Shown: in pieces, positions 55,205 through 64,000 of the stretch | Layout of the letters: every line of letters begins with the position of its first letter | Numbering within the stretch: position 1 is the stretch's first letter | The notes under the pieces: model-generated | The model's input: only the letters and a program-made list of their open reading frames with translations | Database searches by the model: none | Told to the model about the DNA's origin: nothing | NCBI GenBank assembly: GCA_036128855.1 | Contig: JAYYPW010000008.1 | Coordinates: 186,001-250,000, forward strand | Length of the DNA: 64,000 nt | DNA from: JAYYPW01 sp036128855 | GTDB taxonomy: Bacteria > Pseudomonadota > Gammaproteobacteria > Comchoanobacterales > Comchoanobacteraceae | Direction of reading: 5' to 3' | Translations under genes and position numbers: made by a program

Positions 55205-55726
55205 TTAGGTAGTATTCTTTATTAAAATTCTTCCATCTATTGTGTAGCTTTCAAGCATGGATCTATACACACAGAGAACACCTCTAGCATCCTGCACAGC
55301 ACCAATAAGCTGTGCAGATTGAATAAGAGCGTGCGCAAAATCATCAATATATGTGGCTGTGAAGCCCCAATTGAATTCACCTATATCATACTTAGGATTT
55401 GCATAAAGAGGACTTCTATGCCGTACAAAAGGGGGTAAAGCCGGTAGTTCAAAAACCATCAAATGATGACCTGAATAAGCTGAGATTGACGAAGGTATAT
55501 CTACATTCATGTGTACTTCAGCATTAGTCGCATAGTAATATGTTTCTTGTAAAGATGCGTGAGAAGGGAGCAAAGTATGGTTAGGGCAATACTGCAGCAT
55601 GAGTTTTTTTTCAGCATCAGGGACGTTAGAATGATATAAGGCGGCAGAAATATGACAAAAAGTGGCGCCCAATATTGCAATTATAAGGAACTTATTCCGT
55701 AGAGGTTTTTTGTAAATACAATACAT
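55205..55726 (-). CDS. Small exported protein, unknown function (distal gene of pair)
   Basis: 173 residues with a basic start and a hydrophobic signal (KFLIIAILGATFCHISAA). The mature part has four or five cysteine/histidine-bearing stretches, mixed alpha/beta pattern, and contains GHHLMVFELPALPPFVRHRSP. I do not recognise a family. It overlaps the upstream gene (55692-56153) by 35 bases on the same strand, so the two form an operon. It lies convergent with icmB. Its export signal suggests a periplasmic or surface role; relation to Dot/Icm is only positional. Confidence 0.65.
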   Translation of the reverse strand: MYCIYKKPLRNKFLIIAILGATFCHISAALYHSNVPDAEKKLMLQYCPNHTLLPSHASLQETYYYATNAEVHMNVDIPSSISAYSGHHLMVFELPALPPFVRHRSPLYANPKYDIGEFNWGFTATYIDDFAHALIQSAQLIGAVQDARGVLCVYRSMLESYTIDGRILIKNTT

Positions 55727-56153
55727 TGGCCTTTATGCTTAGATTGATGGAGTTAGAGGTTTTGTCAACAGTGCAAAACATACCATGCTGAAAAGCAGAT
55801 GGTTTATCCTTGCAGTAGCTGGTATAAACTTTTCCATCCACAAAAATCAAACTAAAAGAGGGTCTATCATTGTGGTGGAAACGGATTATACCTGAGGGTT
55901 TAGTTGTAGTATATACGCGAAGAGTAGAAGAAGATTGAGGTTCAATAGTTTCTGGACGATCAAGGAACTGGGTATCGGAAAGTTCTGTTAATAGGATGTC
56001 AAAGGCATTGTCAGTGTCATTAACAAGGGTGACTACATGGGTTGATGTTGTAGGTGTAGATTTTATAGAAGTCACACCATAAGCAGAAAAGCTTATGGAG
56101 ATTAACATAGCTATGTATGAGTTAAGTAGAGTTTTGTAAAAAATATTTTTCAT
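55692..56153 (-). CDS. Small exported protein, unknown function (proximal gene of pair)
   Basis: 153 residues from ATG 56153; a TTG two codons upstream is less likely. Signal peptide MKNIFYKTLLNSYIAMLISISFSAYG. The mature part looks like a small beta-sandwich: THVVTLVNDTDNAFDILLTEL, then IEPQSSSTLRVY and two cysteines (YCKDK, MFCTV) that may pair. Layout resembles the exported protein at 8651-9082 (strand with N-x-T, an 'IEPxSxxxL' or 'LPAGTQTQL' turn, late Cys pair), but identity is low. No family is recognised. Divergent from the 863-aa gene. Confidence 0.65.
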   Translation of the reverse strand: MKNIFYKTLLNSYIAMLISISFSAYGVTSIKSTPTTSTHVVTLVNDTDNAFDILLTELSDTQFLDRPETIEPQSSSTLRVYTTTKPSGIIRFHHNDRPSFSLIFVDGKVYTSYCKDKPSAFQHGMFCTVDKTSNSINLSIKANVLYLQKTSTE

Positions 56154-56285
56154 AATCAAAGCTTATCAAACTGTTGATAGTTAACACAAGTACTTTTACA
56201 AGTGTAGCACTGCTTTCATTGAAACACTGGGCACTAACTGTTATGCTAAACATCAGGCTGTAAGTAATTCTCATTCCTTAGACAA

Positions 56286-58877
56286 ATGATTAATAATTCA
56301 CAAAATAAAATTATAGATCGTGTGTACCAAGCGCTGCACATTATTAGTCAAAAGCAAATAGAACTTGCAAAGATTGCATGTGAAGACCGCTTTGAGAAAG
56401 ATAGCGATGAGTTAAAGAGCGACTGGCAAGGACACATCAGAGATATATCCATATATATGAATGAGCTTGTTCATGCTATAACATCAAATAACATACAAAA
56501 AAGTATAGAGAGGGCGAGAGATAGAGAAAATGAATCATACACAAAGCTAACTCAATTACAAAAGGCTGCATCGGTAGTCATAGCTCAGTGTAACCATATA
56601 TGGCAGCAATCAGACGTAGGACATATTAGTATGTTCTATCAGGCTAGGTTCAAACAAGATTTAGGAAAACCCATCAATGCATTACTACAGATAGTAGCCC
56701 CAGATTCCTGTGATGTAGATAGTATATCTGAACAAGTTACAGTATATTTAATTACTCTTGGACAATTAAGTAAAACTAAACCTAAGATCATACCAACGCG
56801 TGCTGCCATTGCAGCCTGTAGTTTTCAGCATGCCTTTAGGACACAAGCGTCTCAATATTGGAAAATGACAGATGAAGTATGGAGAAACCGCTTCGTTTAT
56901 CAAAAAACAAATCATCTACCATGTAATTTCATCTTTCAGGGTACGGATTTTGATGAAAGATTAAAAAATGGATATCAAACTCTAAGGCTTTGCCATACTG
57001 ATAATGTTGATAATCTACGCCATATAGAAAATATGAGCACGCAAGAATCATGGTATCAGGCCACCATAAATCGTTATACTTTAGAAGATAACCACATATT
57101 AGAGCATCATAGTCCAAATGACCAAAAATGTGCAGAGTTTGCCATGTTTGTCTTCATGCTAGATGCATATTGGAACCTCGCAGTTTTAGGAATACAGCGA
57201 CCACTATATAGAGGGGCTCAAATGAGCATCTCACAAACACAGATCAATCAGATACTCCTAGATTATATCAATAAACAAAAGATACGCAGAATAGATATCT
57301 ATATGACAAGACAGAATCAGGATGAAATAAAAAGGGAGTTTGCTAATAGGCTCAAAGTAAACGAGGAAGAAGCGAAAAAGTTTGTAGATAACATTAGAGG
57401 ATACGCTATAGACCCTATTACGAGGCTGGCTAAGTTATATACTCTATCGAGTGACCATGCATATCTAGAAAGTATACAATCTGAGGCAATCAGAAGTATG
57501 GAAACACAAATAGCGACGACAACCAGAAATAAAAGCAATGCACAACGTCAATACCCACATAATAGACTAGACTATGTATTACCACAATTGAGTATAGCCA
57601 TAAAAAGCTGCTTAGCACTAAATCATAATAAGGGCATGTTAGGCCCAAGAACTGAAGCTGAGCTAGGGAAGCTCCTATTCGCTTGCTGGGATGCTTTAAC
57701 TGCAGGTGTTGGCTATGGTGGACAAAGGAAAAACAAATATATTACACCTGAAATCCTCAGATATGCAGATATCACAGTAGAAGACATGTTTTTTTGCTTT
57801 CAGGTAGCTAAGCAAAGCAGGTCTTTAGGCCAAGCAATAACAGTGCCGTTCGCGATACTTGAAAATCAATTTGCCCAGGATAAAAAATTTAATGATATGG
57901 TTACTCTTAATAGACAAGAGCACGATTTTAGTCATTTCAGTACAATAGAAAGACTTTCCGATAGGATATACGCAGTTAGAGATGAGGCATCTGATCCAGA
58001 AAAAATAGAAGGAAAAGAACTTGCTGTTTTAGGGGTTATTGTAAAACAAATAACCAAAATCTTAAAAACAAATCAAGCACATGATGGCCATAAGAAAGTC
58101 CATACTAAAGCTCAGAGCCTTTCTAGAAATGAGAAAGTTAAACTACGTAGTATTAGTTACAAGTTTAATTTATCGAAGCTTAGATATGAGTGCGTGTTAG
58201 AGTTTAGTGCGCAAAAAAATACACATACTGAAGCAAATTTGAAGTCTTTAGCAAAAGAGTTAAGTTGCTCATACAATAAGTATTTCTTACCTTTCATTAA
58301 GCTCAGATTGCCTAGAAAGATATCGTTTTGGTTTTCGTTGGTCGCAAGTTTAATATGTTGGGCTTTTTGTGGTTATTTTGCGCTATCAGGAGATGTAATT
58401 GGTAGTCTAGTACAGGGTGCAATTGCGAGCTACTTGAGTATGGATTTTGTGAAACAATACCAGCAAACAAGAAAAGAGTCTCTAGAAGCTATGGATAATA
58501 TATTAAAAAAATATGCCGACCGTATTATTAAGTGCGAAGATACTAAAATGATTTACTCTAAAGAAGATACTAGAGTTTTTCAAAAATGGACTAAACTTTG
58601 GAAAGGAAATAATATTTGGAGATCAATTGGTTGTTTCTCAGTGGCATTAGCTTTTTTTAGCGCTGGGGGAACAATAGGTGTTCAGGCAATTGCGCAATAT
58701 ATTCGTGCAGCTTGGTGCTTATTAATACAGTCTAAGATCAGGGCTTATAGTATAGTAGGCCTGTCCTCAAGGGGCTTAATCCACAAGCCTTCATCAGTCC
58801 ACACTAAGCATAGCAAACATATACTTAGTAAGATGCCGCCAGTAGATAAAGTTATTAGGTTGTCAAATAGTTTCTAA
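56286..58877 (+). CDS. Large unrecognised protein with C-terminal membrane segments; effector candidate
   Basis: 863 residues, no family recognised. Residues 1-680 are hydrophilic, mostly helical, and rich in Gln, Lys, Arg and Asn, without a signal peptide. Four hydrophobic segments lie near the C terminus, in two pairs (about 682-725 and 775-820), followed by a basic, His/Ser-rich tail. A large soluble domain followed by membrane hairpins is common among Dot/Icm effectors that settle in host membranes, and the gene sits right beside the secretion cluster. No glutamate-rich E-block is seen at the C terminus. Size and general plan resemble the 888-aa protein at 10798-13464, but no sequence similarity is visible. 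Confidence 0.75.
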   Translation: MINNSQNKIIDRVYQALHIISQKQIELAKIACEDRFEKDSDELKSDWQGHIRDISIYMNELVHAITSNNIQKSIERARDRENESYTKLTQLQKAASVVIAQCNHIWQQSDVGHISMFYQARFKQDLGKPINALLQIVAPDSCDVDSISEQVTVYLITLGQLSKTKPKIIPTRAAIAACSFQHAFRTQASQYWKMTDEVWRNRFVYQKTNHLPCNFIFQGTDFDERLKNGYQTLRLCHTDNVDNLRHIENMSTQESWYQATINRYTLEDNHILEHHSPNDQKCAEFAMFVFMLDAYWNLAVLGIQRPLYRGAQMSISQTQINQILLDYINKQKIRRIDIYMTRQNQDEIKREFANRLKVNEEEAKKFVDNIRGYAIDPITRLAKLYTLSSDHAYLESIQSEAIRSMETQIATTTRNKSNAQRQYPHNRLDYVLPQLSIAIKSCLALNHNKGMLGPRTEAELGKLLFACWDALTAGVGYGGQRKNKYITPEILRYADITVEDMFFCFQVAKQSRSLGQAITVPFAILENQFAQDKKFNDMVTLNRQEHDFSHFSTIERLSDRIYAVRDEASDPEKIEGKELAVLGVIVKQITKILKTNQAHDGHKKVHTKAQSLSRNEKVKLRSISYKFNLSKLRYECVLEFSAQKNTHTEANLKSLAKELSCSYNKYFLPFIKLRLPRKISFWFSLVASLICWAFCGYFALSGDVIGSLVQGAIASYLSMDFVKQYQQTRKESLEAMDNILKKYADRIIKCEDTKMIYSKEDTRVFQKWTKLWKGNNIWRSIGCFSVALAFFSAGGTIGVQAIAQYIRAAWCLLIQSKIRAYSIVGLSSRGLIHKPSSVHTKHSKHILSKMPPVDKVIRLSNSF

Positions 58878-58916
58878 ACTCAGGGTAGAAAGTTGCTCAG
58901 TAATTTATAAATATTA

Positions 58917-59984
58917 CTAGCAGGGTAGAAAGTTTTTGAGATAATGGATAACTCTATCCTCTAGCCAGTACTCAGGAACGCCTGGAATATTTCCAGAGAC
59001 AAAGCCTAAATGGCCACCGTATGGGTAAAGCTCAACAGAAGTGCTCTTAGAGAATTCAGATAGCTCAGGGACAGCTTCGGGTGGCACTAATGGGTCGTCT
59101 TCGGCATGGATAACTAGTGTAGGTTTACGAATCCCGGATAAGTAAAAGCAGCTACTTGATTTCTGGTAATACTCACCAGCATCCTTGAACCCATGCAGTG
59201 GTGCAGTAACAGTATCGTCAAACTCTCTAAATGAACGAGCATTCATAACGCGTGTAATATCTATAGGAGGGTGTTTACGGTCATGAAACTTTTTTGAGAT
59301 TGCCTTTTTCATAAGACTTAGTAAAGTTTTCTCATAATACTTCGATAGTCCACGTGAAGCCATATCGCTAGCAGTTGCTAATTTAAAGGGGACAGATACG
59401 GCTGCGCCAGCAAGAAGTGGACAGTTTTGGCCCATTTCCCCAAGCCATTTTAGTAGAACATTGCCGCCAAGTGAAAATCCAACTCCTGCGAGTGGTACAT
59501 CAGGTTCACGATTACGAATAATGCTAAGAACGTTCATTATATCGCCAGTGTCACCAATATGGTAATAACGGTCAAGTCTATTACGTGACGTACTACAGTT
59601 CCTAAAATGGATGAACAGCGCACGCCAGCCGGCATTTTCTATTGCGCTGAGCATAGCGTTGGCATAAGAAGATTCTATTGATCCCTCAAGACCATGTAGA
59701 ACAACAACAATAGGTCCTCTTTTTGGGCCTACCCAAACAGCATCGATAAAGTCTCCGTCGATTAACTCAAATCGCTCCTTTCTACTATTTAACTCAACAT
59801 TTTTCCTAAAATATGCTGACCAAATACTTTGTAAGTGGCAATTTTTTAGCCACCACGCAGGTCTAAATGGCGTATGGTAGGATGCTGGGTTACTAGGGTT
59901 AATGCTTGTACTTTCTGATTTACCTAGCAAAGATAAGTTCTTTCTTTTATTCATCGTTGATATAAAGGGTAATATAAATGCCAT
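58917..59984 (-). CDS. YheT-type alpha/beta hydrolase
   Basis: Cytoplasmic alpha/beta-hydrolase of the YheT (AB-hydrolase, UPF0017) family, 355 residues. An N-terminal family motif FRPAWWLKNCHLQSIW (homologues have F-P-WWL-x-G-H-QT) is present. VVLHGLEGS forms the oxyanion region, the nucleophile is Ser 171 in GFSLGG, the acid is in AEDDPLVP (~294-301) and the base is His 325 in YGGHLGF. The true substrate is unknown for the family; lipid or ester hydrolysis is assumed. Reverse strand, after the NTT gene by 48 bases, so probably cotranscribed. A later ATG at 59954 is an alternative start. Confidence 0.88.
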   Translation of the reverse strand: MAFILPFISTMNKRKNLSLLGKSESTSINPSNPASYHTPFRPAWWLKNCHLQSIWSAYFRKNVELNSRKERFELIDGDFIDAVWVGPKRGPIVVVLHGLEGSIESSYANAMLSAIENAGWRALFIHFRNCSTSRNRLDRYYHIGDTGDIMNVLSIIRNREPDVPLAGVGFSLGGNVLLKWLGEMGQNCPLLAGAAVSVPFKLATASDMASRGLSKYYEKTLLSLMKKAISKKFHDRKHPPIDITRVMNARSFREFDDTVTAPLHGFKDAGEYYQKSSSCFYLSGIRKPTLVIHAEDDPLVPPEAVPELSEFSKSTSVELYPYGGHLGFVSGNIPGVPEYWLEDRVIHYLKNFLPC

Positions 59985-60032
59985 ACATATATATTAAATT
60001 TCAATGGTTTTTATATCAAGTAAAAATATTGA

Positions 60033-61580
60033 TTAAGTGGTGAGAACTTCAGGTTGAGGTTTTCCTGTGTCTGGCTCATCCTCTGGGCTTATATCAGCGA
60101 AAGTTTTTTGTGATGCTTTACCATCAGTCTGGCTATTAAGCTGGGTGTAGTAGCTGTGTGATAACTTAAGCATTGCCCATATCCATAATATAGAGAGTAG
60201 CGTAGTGATGATAATAAGATAGGGAGCAATGTGAAGTATGCCTTGAGAGGAAGATTCAGCAGCGGTGAAGGCAAGTAATCCAGAAAGGATGAAGCCACTA
60301 CCTGACTTACCAAGCCTGCCACCTATCCCATCAGCGGCAGCTTTTCCATTAGCGCGAATTTCTTCAGGGAGGGGAATGTAGGCCATCTGTTGTGTGGTGT
60401 CAAAAAATGCATACTTGGCAGCATAGGTGGCTATCATGCCGTAACAAGCAACCCACATCATAGTAAAGTTCATATCTGTACTTTGGAACAGTTGCATAAT
60501 AAAGTCAGGTACAATACCAGCATTGTGGTATAAGAAGAAGTTGGCAGTGATAATGCAGAGTACAGGAGTGATCATCGCGATTGGGAACCAGCCATACTTT
60601 CGTAGCAAGTACACGTTACAGAAGTTTGCAAGTAGGCTTAGTGTACCTTTGCTGTAGGTGAAAAAACTATAGTAATCAAGATAAGCTTGATCGGTATCGT
60701 AGTAGAAGTATAGTTTTTCTTTAAGAGAAGTCTCCACAATATTGATCAAGATGCTGAAGGACACAACACAAATTGCCATGTATAAGATATGCGGTGTTTG
60801 GATGGCGGTTTTGAAACTTTGGTATAGAGGCATTTTTTTCTTAGGTTTATTGCCAATGCGTTTATTGTCTGATGGGGTGTCTGTTGTAGTTTGTTTTTGA
60901 TCTGATGATGGGTTTAGCTTATAAACTATAAGGAGCATACAAATACCTAGCGCTAAAATGACTAAAGTACTTTGTTCGAGAGGGTTACTGCATATGCTGA
61001 GGGATTTTATTATATAAGAAGAGACGATGATGCTGATAGAACTGAAAAGTGAGAGGATTGGGTAAACTCTAGATGCCTCATCCGTGGTAAAAATATCGTT
61101 GGCCATGCTCCAAAACATGATGACGAGAGTAAATGTGCCCCAAAGTTCTGCAAAAACATAGTATAAAGCGCTCGGTAGATTGCCCATTAACCCAATTATA
61201 TACTTATAGAAGGGATAGGTTGTTTGCATACTAAGAATCCAGGCAGGATCGGCTGTGTAGTACTCAATATTTGGAATTATGTGAAAGGTGAAGAGTGCAA
61301 AATAAGCGAGAAATACGCTTGATACAGCATAATACGAGCGTGAGATTCCGGTTTTATGTCGTAGATATAGATAGAAGAAACCAAGGATAATAGAGACTGG
61401 CATTACCAGAAATATTTTTACGAATGGAATGTAGGACGCAGCGCCTGTGGCAGATAACTTACGCAGTACGGTTTCTTTCATGCCACGCATGATGTTATAA
61501 CCAACGACGGTCATGAAGATTAGTAGTGACATTAAAATGCACTTTTGTTGTTCTTTATGGGTATGAAATAAAGATATCAT
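60033..61580 (-). CDS. Nucleotide (ATP/ADP) translocase, NTT/Tlc family
   Basis: Inner-membrane carrier of the family used by rickettsiae, chlamydiae and plastids to take host ATP in exchange for ADP, or to import nucleotides or NAD. 515 residues and about 12 hydrophobic segments. Family signatures: YNIMRGMKETVL with Lys 35, FAELWGTFTLVIMFW with Glu 145, NIVETSLKEKL with Glu 283, and NGKAAADGIGGRLGKSGSG with Lys 413/425, which match the four charged positions needed for ATP/ADP exchange in known members. The signature set favours ATP/ADP exchange, but substrate cannot be fixed from sequence. It is strong evidence for an intracellular lifestyle. Confidence 0.9.
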   Translation of the reverse strand: MISLFHTHKEQQKCILMSLLIFMTVVGYNIMRGMKETVLRKLSATGAASYIPFVKIFLVMPVSIILGFFYLYLRHKTGISRSYYAVSSVFLAYFALFTFHIIPNIEYYTADPAWILSMQTTYPFYKYIIGLMGNLPSALYYVFAELWGTFTLVIMFWSMANDIFTTDEASRVYPILSLFSSISIIVSSYIIKSLSICSNPLEQSTLVILALGICMLLIVYKLNPSSDQKQTTTDTPSDNKRIGNKPKKKMPLYQSFKTAIQTPHILYMAICVVSFSILINIVETSLKEKLYFYYDTDQAYLDYYSFFTYSKGTLSLLANFCNVYLLRKYGWFPIAMITPVLCIITANFFLYHNAGIVPDFIMQLFQSTDMNFTMMWVACYGMIATYAAKYAFFDTTQQMAYIPLPEEIRANGKAAADGIGGRLGKSGSGFILSGLLAFTAAESSSQGILHIAPYLIIITTLLSILWIWAMLKLSHSYYTQLNSQTDGKASQKTFADISPEDEPDTGKPQPEVLTT

Positions 61581-61680
61581 TTACAGTGTGCTTTTAACTT
61601 AAACAATCATAACACATATAAATAAAAACTGCAATCCTATCTCTGAGATAATAATTGTTTTTATGCGTTTTTTTAGCTAT

Positions 61681-62157
61681 TCAGCGTAGTGTGGTTGAGA
61701 TAGCATTGTTTTTTGAGGGCACTCCAAAAAATTCATCCAATGCAGGATCATAGAGAAAAATAGCCCCAACAAGTTGTGCGACAAGTATACTAAGCTGTAA
61801 GTAAGATATTTCTTGAGTTACGCCATTATCGTACAATATAAATGGTATGGTGACTATGCTATAGTAAATTACGCTCATTATAATGCTGAGGCTGTAGGTG
61901 AGGCGTGCCCATTGATGTTTCCTTATCAATAGAAAACTAACCCCTCCATAAAAAGCAAGATTAACTAATAGAGCAGCAACAAGAGTGAGAGGTTTATATG
62001 CTGGCATGATATTAATTTGGTTGACATCGATAAAAAGCATATTAAAAGTGTGGGTTAGGCCTAGTATCAGAACCAACAGAAAAGATAATAACGTATTTTG
62101 TAAGGAATAAGGTAGGCGGTAATAAGCAGAGATAAGCGGTATAATTTGATTTTTCAT
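61681..62157 (-). CDS. Small four-helix membrane protein, unknown
   Basis: 158 residues from ATG 62157; the frame can be extended to a TTG at 62193. Four hydrophobic segments span most of the length (approx. 20-42, 57-80, 90-112, 120-140). No family is recognised. It lies upstream of the NTT gene on the same strand with a 100-base gap, and is divergent from the DUF2147-like gene. No Shine-Dalgarno is apparent, so start and expression are uncertain. Confidence 0.6.
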   Translation of the reverse strand: MKNQIIPLISAYYRLPYSLQNTLLSFLLVLILGLTHTFNMLFIDVNQINIMPAYKPLTLVAALLVNLAFYGGVSFLLIRKHQWARLTYSLSIIMSVIYYSIVTIPFILYDNGVTQEISYLQLSILVAQLVGAIFLYDPALDEFFGVPSKNNAISTTLR

Positions 62158-62214
62158 AGAGAAACGTATACTTGTATAGGGTGAGATTAACAAAACCAGA
62201 GGCGGAGAACAACT

Positions 62215-62862
62215 ATGTTTCCTCGAGAAAGTATTTATGCTAGTGCAGTGCCACTATTATGTGCGATAGGTTTGGTGTTTTCACTTTGTGCGAAAGCCTA
62301 CCTAAGCCCAGAGATGATTTCGGGTTACTGGGAGCTTTACAATCGTAAAGGCCAACTGCATAGTATTATCTACATTGATGCCAAAGATAATGTTTTACAA
62401 GCTTATGGTATAAGGTCCTTTCCAACCAAGGAGGGTGAAATTCCTTATCTGTGTTACCAGTGTAGTGGCTCGTTACATAACAAGCCATTATGGTCGGGGA
62501 AATACATGCCGTTATCAGGATTCAAGCGGCAAAAGGGAAAAAATACGTGGCGCAAAGGTCGAGCTGTTGACCCTAAAAGGGGGGTGGTTTTGCATCCAAA
62601 TATTAGCTTTCTTTCGCCAGTTTATGCGCGTATTGATATCAGTTTCTTTATTTTCACGGCAAGTGTTAAAATGAAAAAAATTACTGAAGAAAAAGCTTTT
62701 GCAGGCTGCGAGTACATAAGAGGAAAAAGTGAGATGTCTGCATGGGGGGATCTAGATAAGCTTGAAAATCGAAACCAAATGCTTGCAGAACTTAAGTTAA
62801 AACCGGATGATTTAATGAAGGGGATCAACGAAGGAGCTTATTGTTACAGTCCTTTTAAATAA
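62215..62862 (+). CDS. Exported DUF2147-like protein
   Basis: 215 residues. A signal sequence (AVPLLCAIGLVFSLCAKAYL) is followed by SGYWELYNRKGQLHSIIYI, a CYQC pair and WRKGRAVDPKRGVVLHPNI, resembling the DUF2147 pattern (G-x-W-x-x-x-D, C-x-x-C, W-x-G-x-h-x-D-P-x-x-G-x-x-Y). The C-terminal ~60 residues extend beyond that pattern and contain two further cysteines. The function of the family is unknown; periplasmic location is likely. A GGAG Shine-Dalgarno precedes the start. Confidence 0.65.
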   Translation: MFPRESIYASAVPLLCAIGLVFSLCAKAYLSPEMISGYWELYNRKGQLHSIIYIDAKDNVLQAYGIRSFPTKEGEIPYLCYQCSGSLHNKPLWSGKYMPLSGFKRQKGKNTWRKGRAVDPKRGVVLHPNISFLSPVYARIDISFFIFTASVKMKKITEEKAFAGCEYIRGKSEMSAWGDLDKLENRNQMLAELKLKPDDLMKGINEGAYCYSPFK

Positions 62863-62943
62863 TTTTATATATTATCGTACATAGTATATGTCGCAGTGTG
62901 TTGTGGCAAAAGCAGAAGTTTTAGCAAGGAAGTTATCAGGCTA

Positions 62944-64000
62944 CTAAGCTTGTTCGGTGCAAAGCTGCTCTGCGTTCGCAAGTGTCGCTGTAGTAATTTC
63001 AGCCCCACTAAGAAGCCTTGCGACTTCTTCGATATGTCTCTTCGAGTTAAGAACTTCTAAAAATGTTTCAGTGCTGTGTGCACTTTGTTGTTTAATAATA
63101 TGCCAATGGGTTTGGCCACAAGATGCAACTTGCGGAGAATGGGTGATACACAACACACGAAAGCTTTTTGCCATTTTTTTCAAAAGCTGACCAATTAGTA
63201 TCGCAGTTTTTCCACTTACGCCAACATCAGCCTCATCAAATATCATCACGATGGGGTAAGGGGCGGGGATAGCGCTTTGTAGTAAAAGGGCTAACCGTGC
63301 CAACTCTCCACCTGACGCACCGTCAGAGAGGGGGTGTAGGTCTTGTCCTGGATTAGCGCTGAAAAGGAAAGTAATAGAGCATGTTCCGTCAATACGAGCT
63401 TGGGAGGGGTCGATTTGACAGCTAATTGAAAATTGACCAAATGGTAGGTTAAGGCCAGGGAGTTGACTTGTTATATGCTTGGATAGCTGAGTTGCTGTGA
63501 GCTTTCTTTTTTCGTGCAAATGCTGACAAGCAGATTGGTACTTAAGCTCACAAGCTTGTATTTCCTCTCTCAGCAAGGGTAGCTCGCTTTGGTAAGATTC
63601 AATGGTATGAATTTGTGACAGTGTGTTTTTTTCAAGATTGTGCAGCTCACTTGGTTCTACGCGATATCTACGCGCAATGCTATGCATGGTAGCTAACTTT
63701 TGGTCTAAGGCTTGTAGTTGAGCATGATCTTGTGAGTAGTCACAGTCTAGAGTGTTATTGAGTTGATAAGATGCTTCTTTGGCTAGAGTGTGTGCTTCAG
63801 ATAGTAATGCTACCGTAGGACTTATTTCCTGGTATATATTAGAGAAAGACTCAAGGTTTTTTTGAATTTCATGCAAGCTGTCGAGCACAGTAGGCGCTTC
63901 TTCTCCATCTAGCGTGGAGAGCGTCCGCTGACAGGTTTCCAAATAAATATGGCGATTTTGTAACATGCGATGTTCTTGATTCAGTTCGTCTAGGTTTGTA
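62944..64000 (-). CDS. recN: DNA repair protein RecN (N-terminal part beyond the window)
   Basis: SMC-like ATPase of recombinational double-strand-break repair. The frame is open to the right edge (LDELNQEHR precedes the apparent start MLQNRH), so the gene continues past 64000 and about 350 C-terminal residues are visible of about 550. Seen: a coiled-coil arm, the ABC signature SDGASGGELARLALLLQ, Walker B with PIVMIFDEADVGVSGKTA, and the end LSGAEITTATLANAEQLC. The ATP-binding Walker A is outside the window. Confidence 0.94.
   Translation of the reverse strand, partial: TNLDELNQEHRMLQNRHIYLETCQRTLSTLDGEEAPTVLDSLHEIQKNLESFSNIYQEISPTVALLSEAHTLAKEASYQLNNTLDCDYSQDHAQLQALDQKLATMHSIARRYRVEPSELHNLEKNTLSQIHTIESYQSELPLLREEIQACELKYQSACQHLHEKRKLTATQLSKHITSQLPGLNLPFGQFSISCQIDPSQARIDGTCSITFLFSANPGQDLHPLSDGASGGELARLALLLQSAIPAPYPIVMIFDEADVGVSGKTAILIGQLLKKMAKSFRVLCITHSPQVASCGQTHWHIIKQQSAHSTETFLEVLNSKRHIEEVARLLSGAEITTATLANAEQLCTEQA

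Overview
The window is an AT-rich gammaproteobacterial chromosome segment. It is dominated by an almost continuous Dot/Icm (type IVB) secretion locus from about 15.3 to 55.2 kb, flanked by housekeeping genes. A complete Dot/Icm set and an ATP/ADP translocase (NTT/Tlc family) that keeps its charged signature residues point to an intracellular, probably host-dependent bacterium of the Legionellales or Piscirickettsia type. The genus cannot be fixed from the sequence alone. No rRNA, tRNA, insertion sequence, prophage or CRISPR was seen. The genes at both edges are cut: spoT lacks only its first few codons, and recN lacks its N-terminal part.

Left flank (1-15.2 kb): spoT, a rubredoxin-reductase-like flavoprotein, pcnB, feoA-feoB, gdhA (reverse), a small exported protein, murJ, an unrecognised 888-aa membrane protein with a Ser/Thr/Asn-rich tail (effector candidate), and the translationally coupled reverse pair folD-lpxH.

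Dot/Icm block A (15.3-27.5 kb, forward): icmV followed by three tandem dotA/traY paralogues (1090, 1107 and 1671 aa). The third has a soluble tail of about 580 residues. Block B (27.7-30.4 kb, reverse): dotD-dotC-dotB, two outer-membrane lipoproteins and the recycling ATPase. The interval 30.6-35.8 kb (reverse) carries a MidA-like methyltransferase homologue and an LplT-PlsC-Aas fusion for phospholipid repair. Block C (36.0-55.2 kb, forward): icmT, icmS, a small orphan ORF in the icmR position (candidate FIR chaperone), icmQ, icmP/dotM, icmO/dotL, icmN/dotK, icmM/dotJ, icmL/dotI, icmK/dotH, icmE/dotG with a very long decapeptide-repeat region, icmG/dotF, icmC/dotE, a reverse-strand small ORF, three icmD/dotP genes (four domains), icmJ/dotN and icmB/dotO. 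A consensus sigma-70 promoter with a 10-bp-arm palindrome laid over its -10 region precedes the icmR-position ORF and icmQ.

Right flank (55.2-64 kb): two small exported proteins, an 863-aa unrecognised membrane protein (second effector candidate), a YheT-type hydrolase, the NTT translocase, a small membrane protein, a DUF2147-like exported protein and recN.

Together the Dot/Icm genes encode the outer-membrane core (dotC, dotD, dotH, dotG, dotF, dotK), inner-membrane components (dotA, icmV, dotE, dotP, dotI, dotJ, icmT), ATPases (dotB, dotO, dotL) and the coupling/adaptor complex (dotL, dotM, dotN, icmS). IcmX, IcmW, LvgA, IcmF and DotU are not in the window and should lie elsewhere if present. 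The most unusual points are the triple dotA, the multiplied dotP family, the orphan ORF in the icmR slot with its own promoter and operator-like site, the enlarged DotG repeat, and the two large orphan membrane proteins beside the system.
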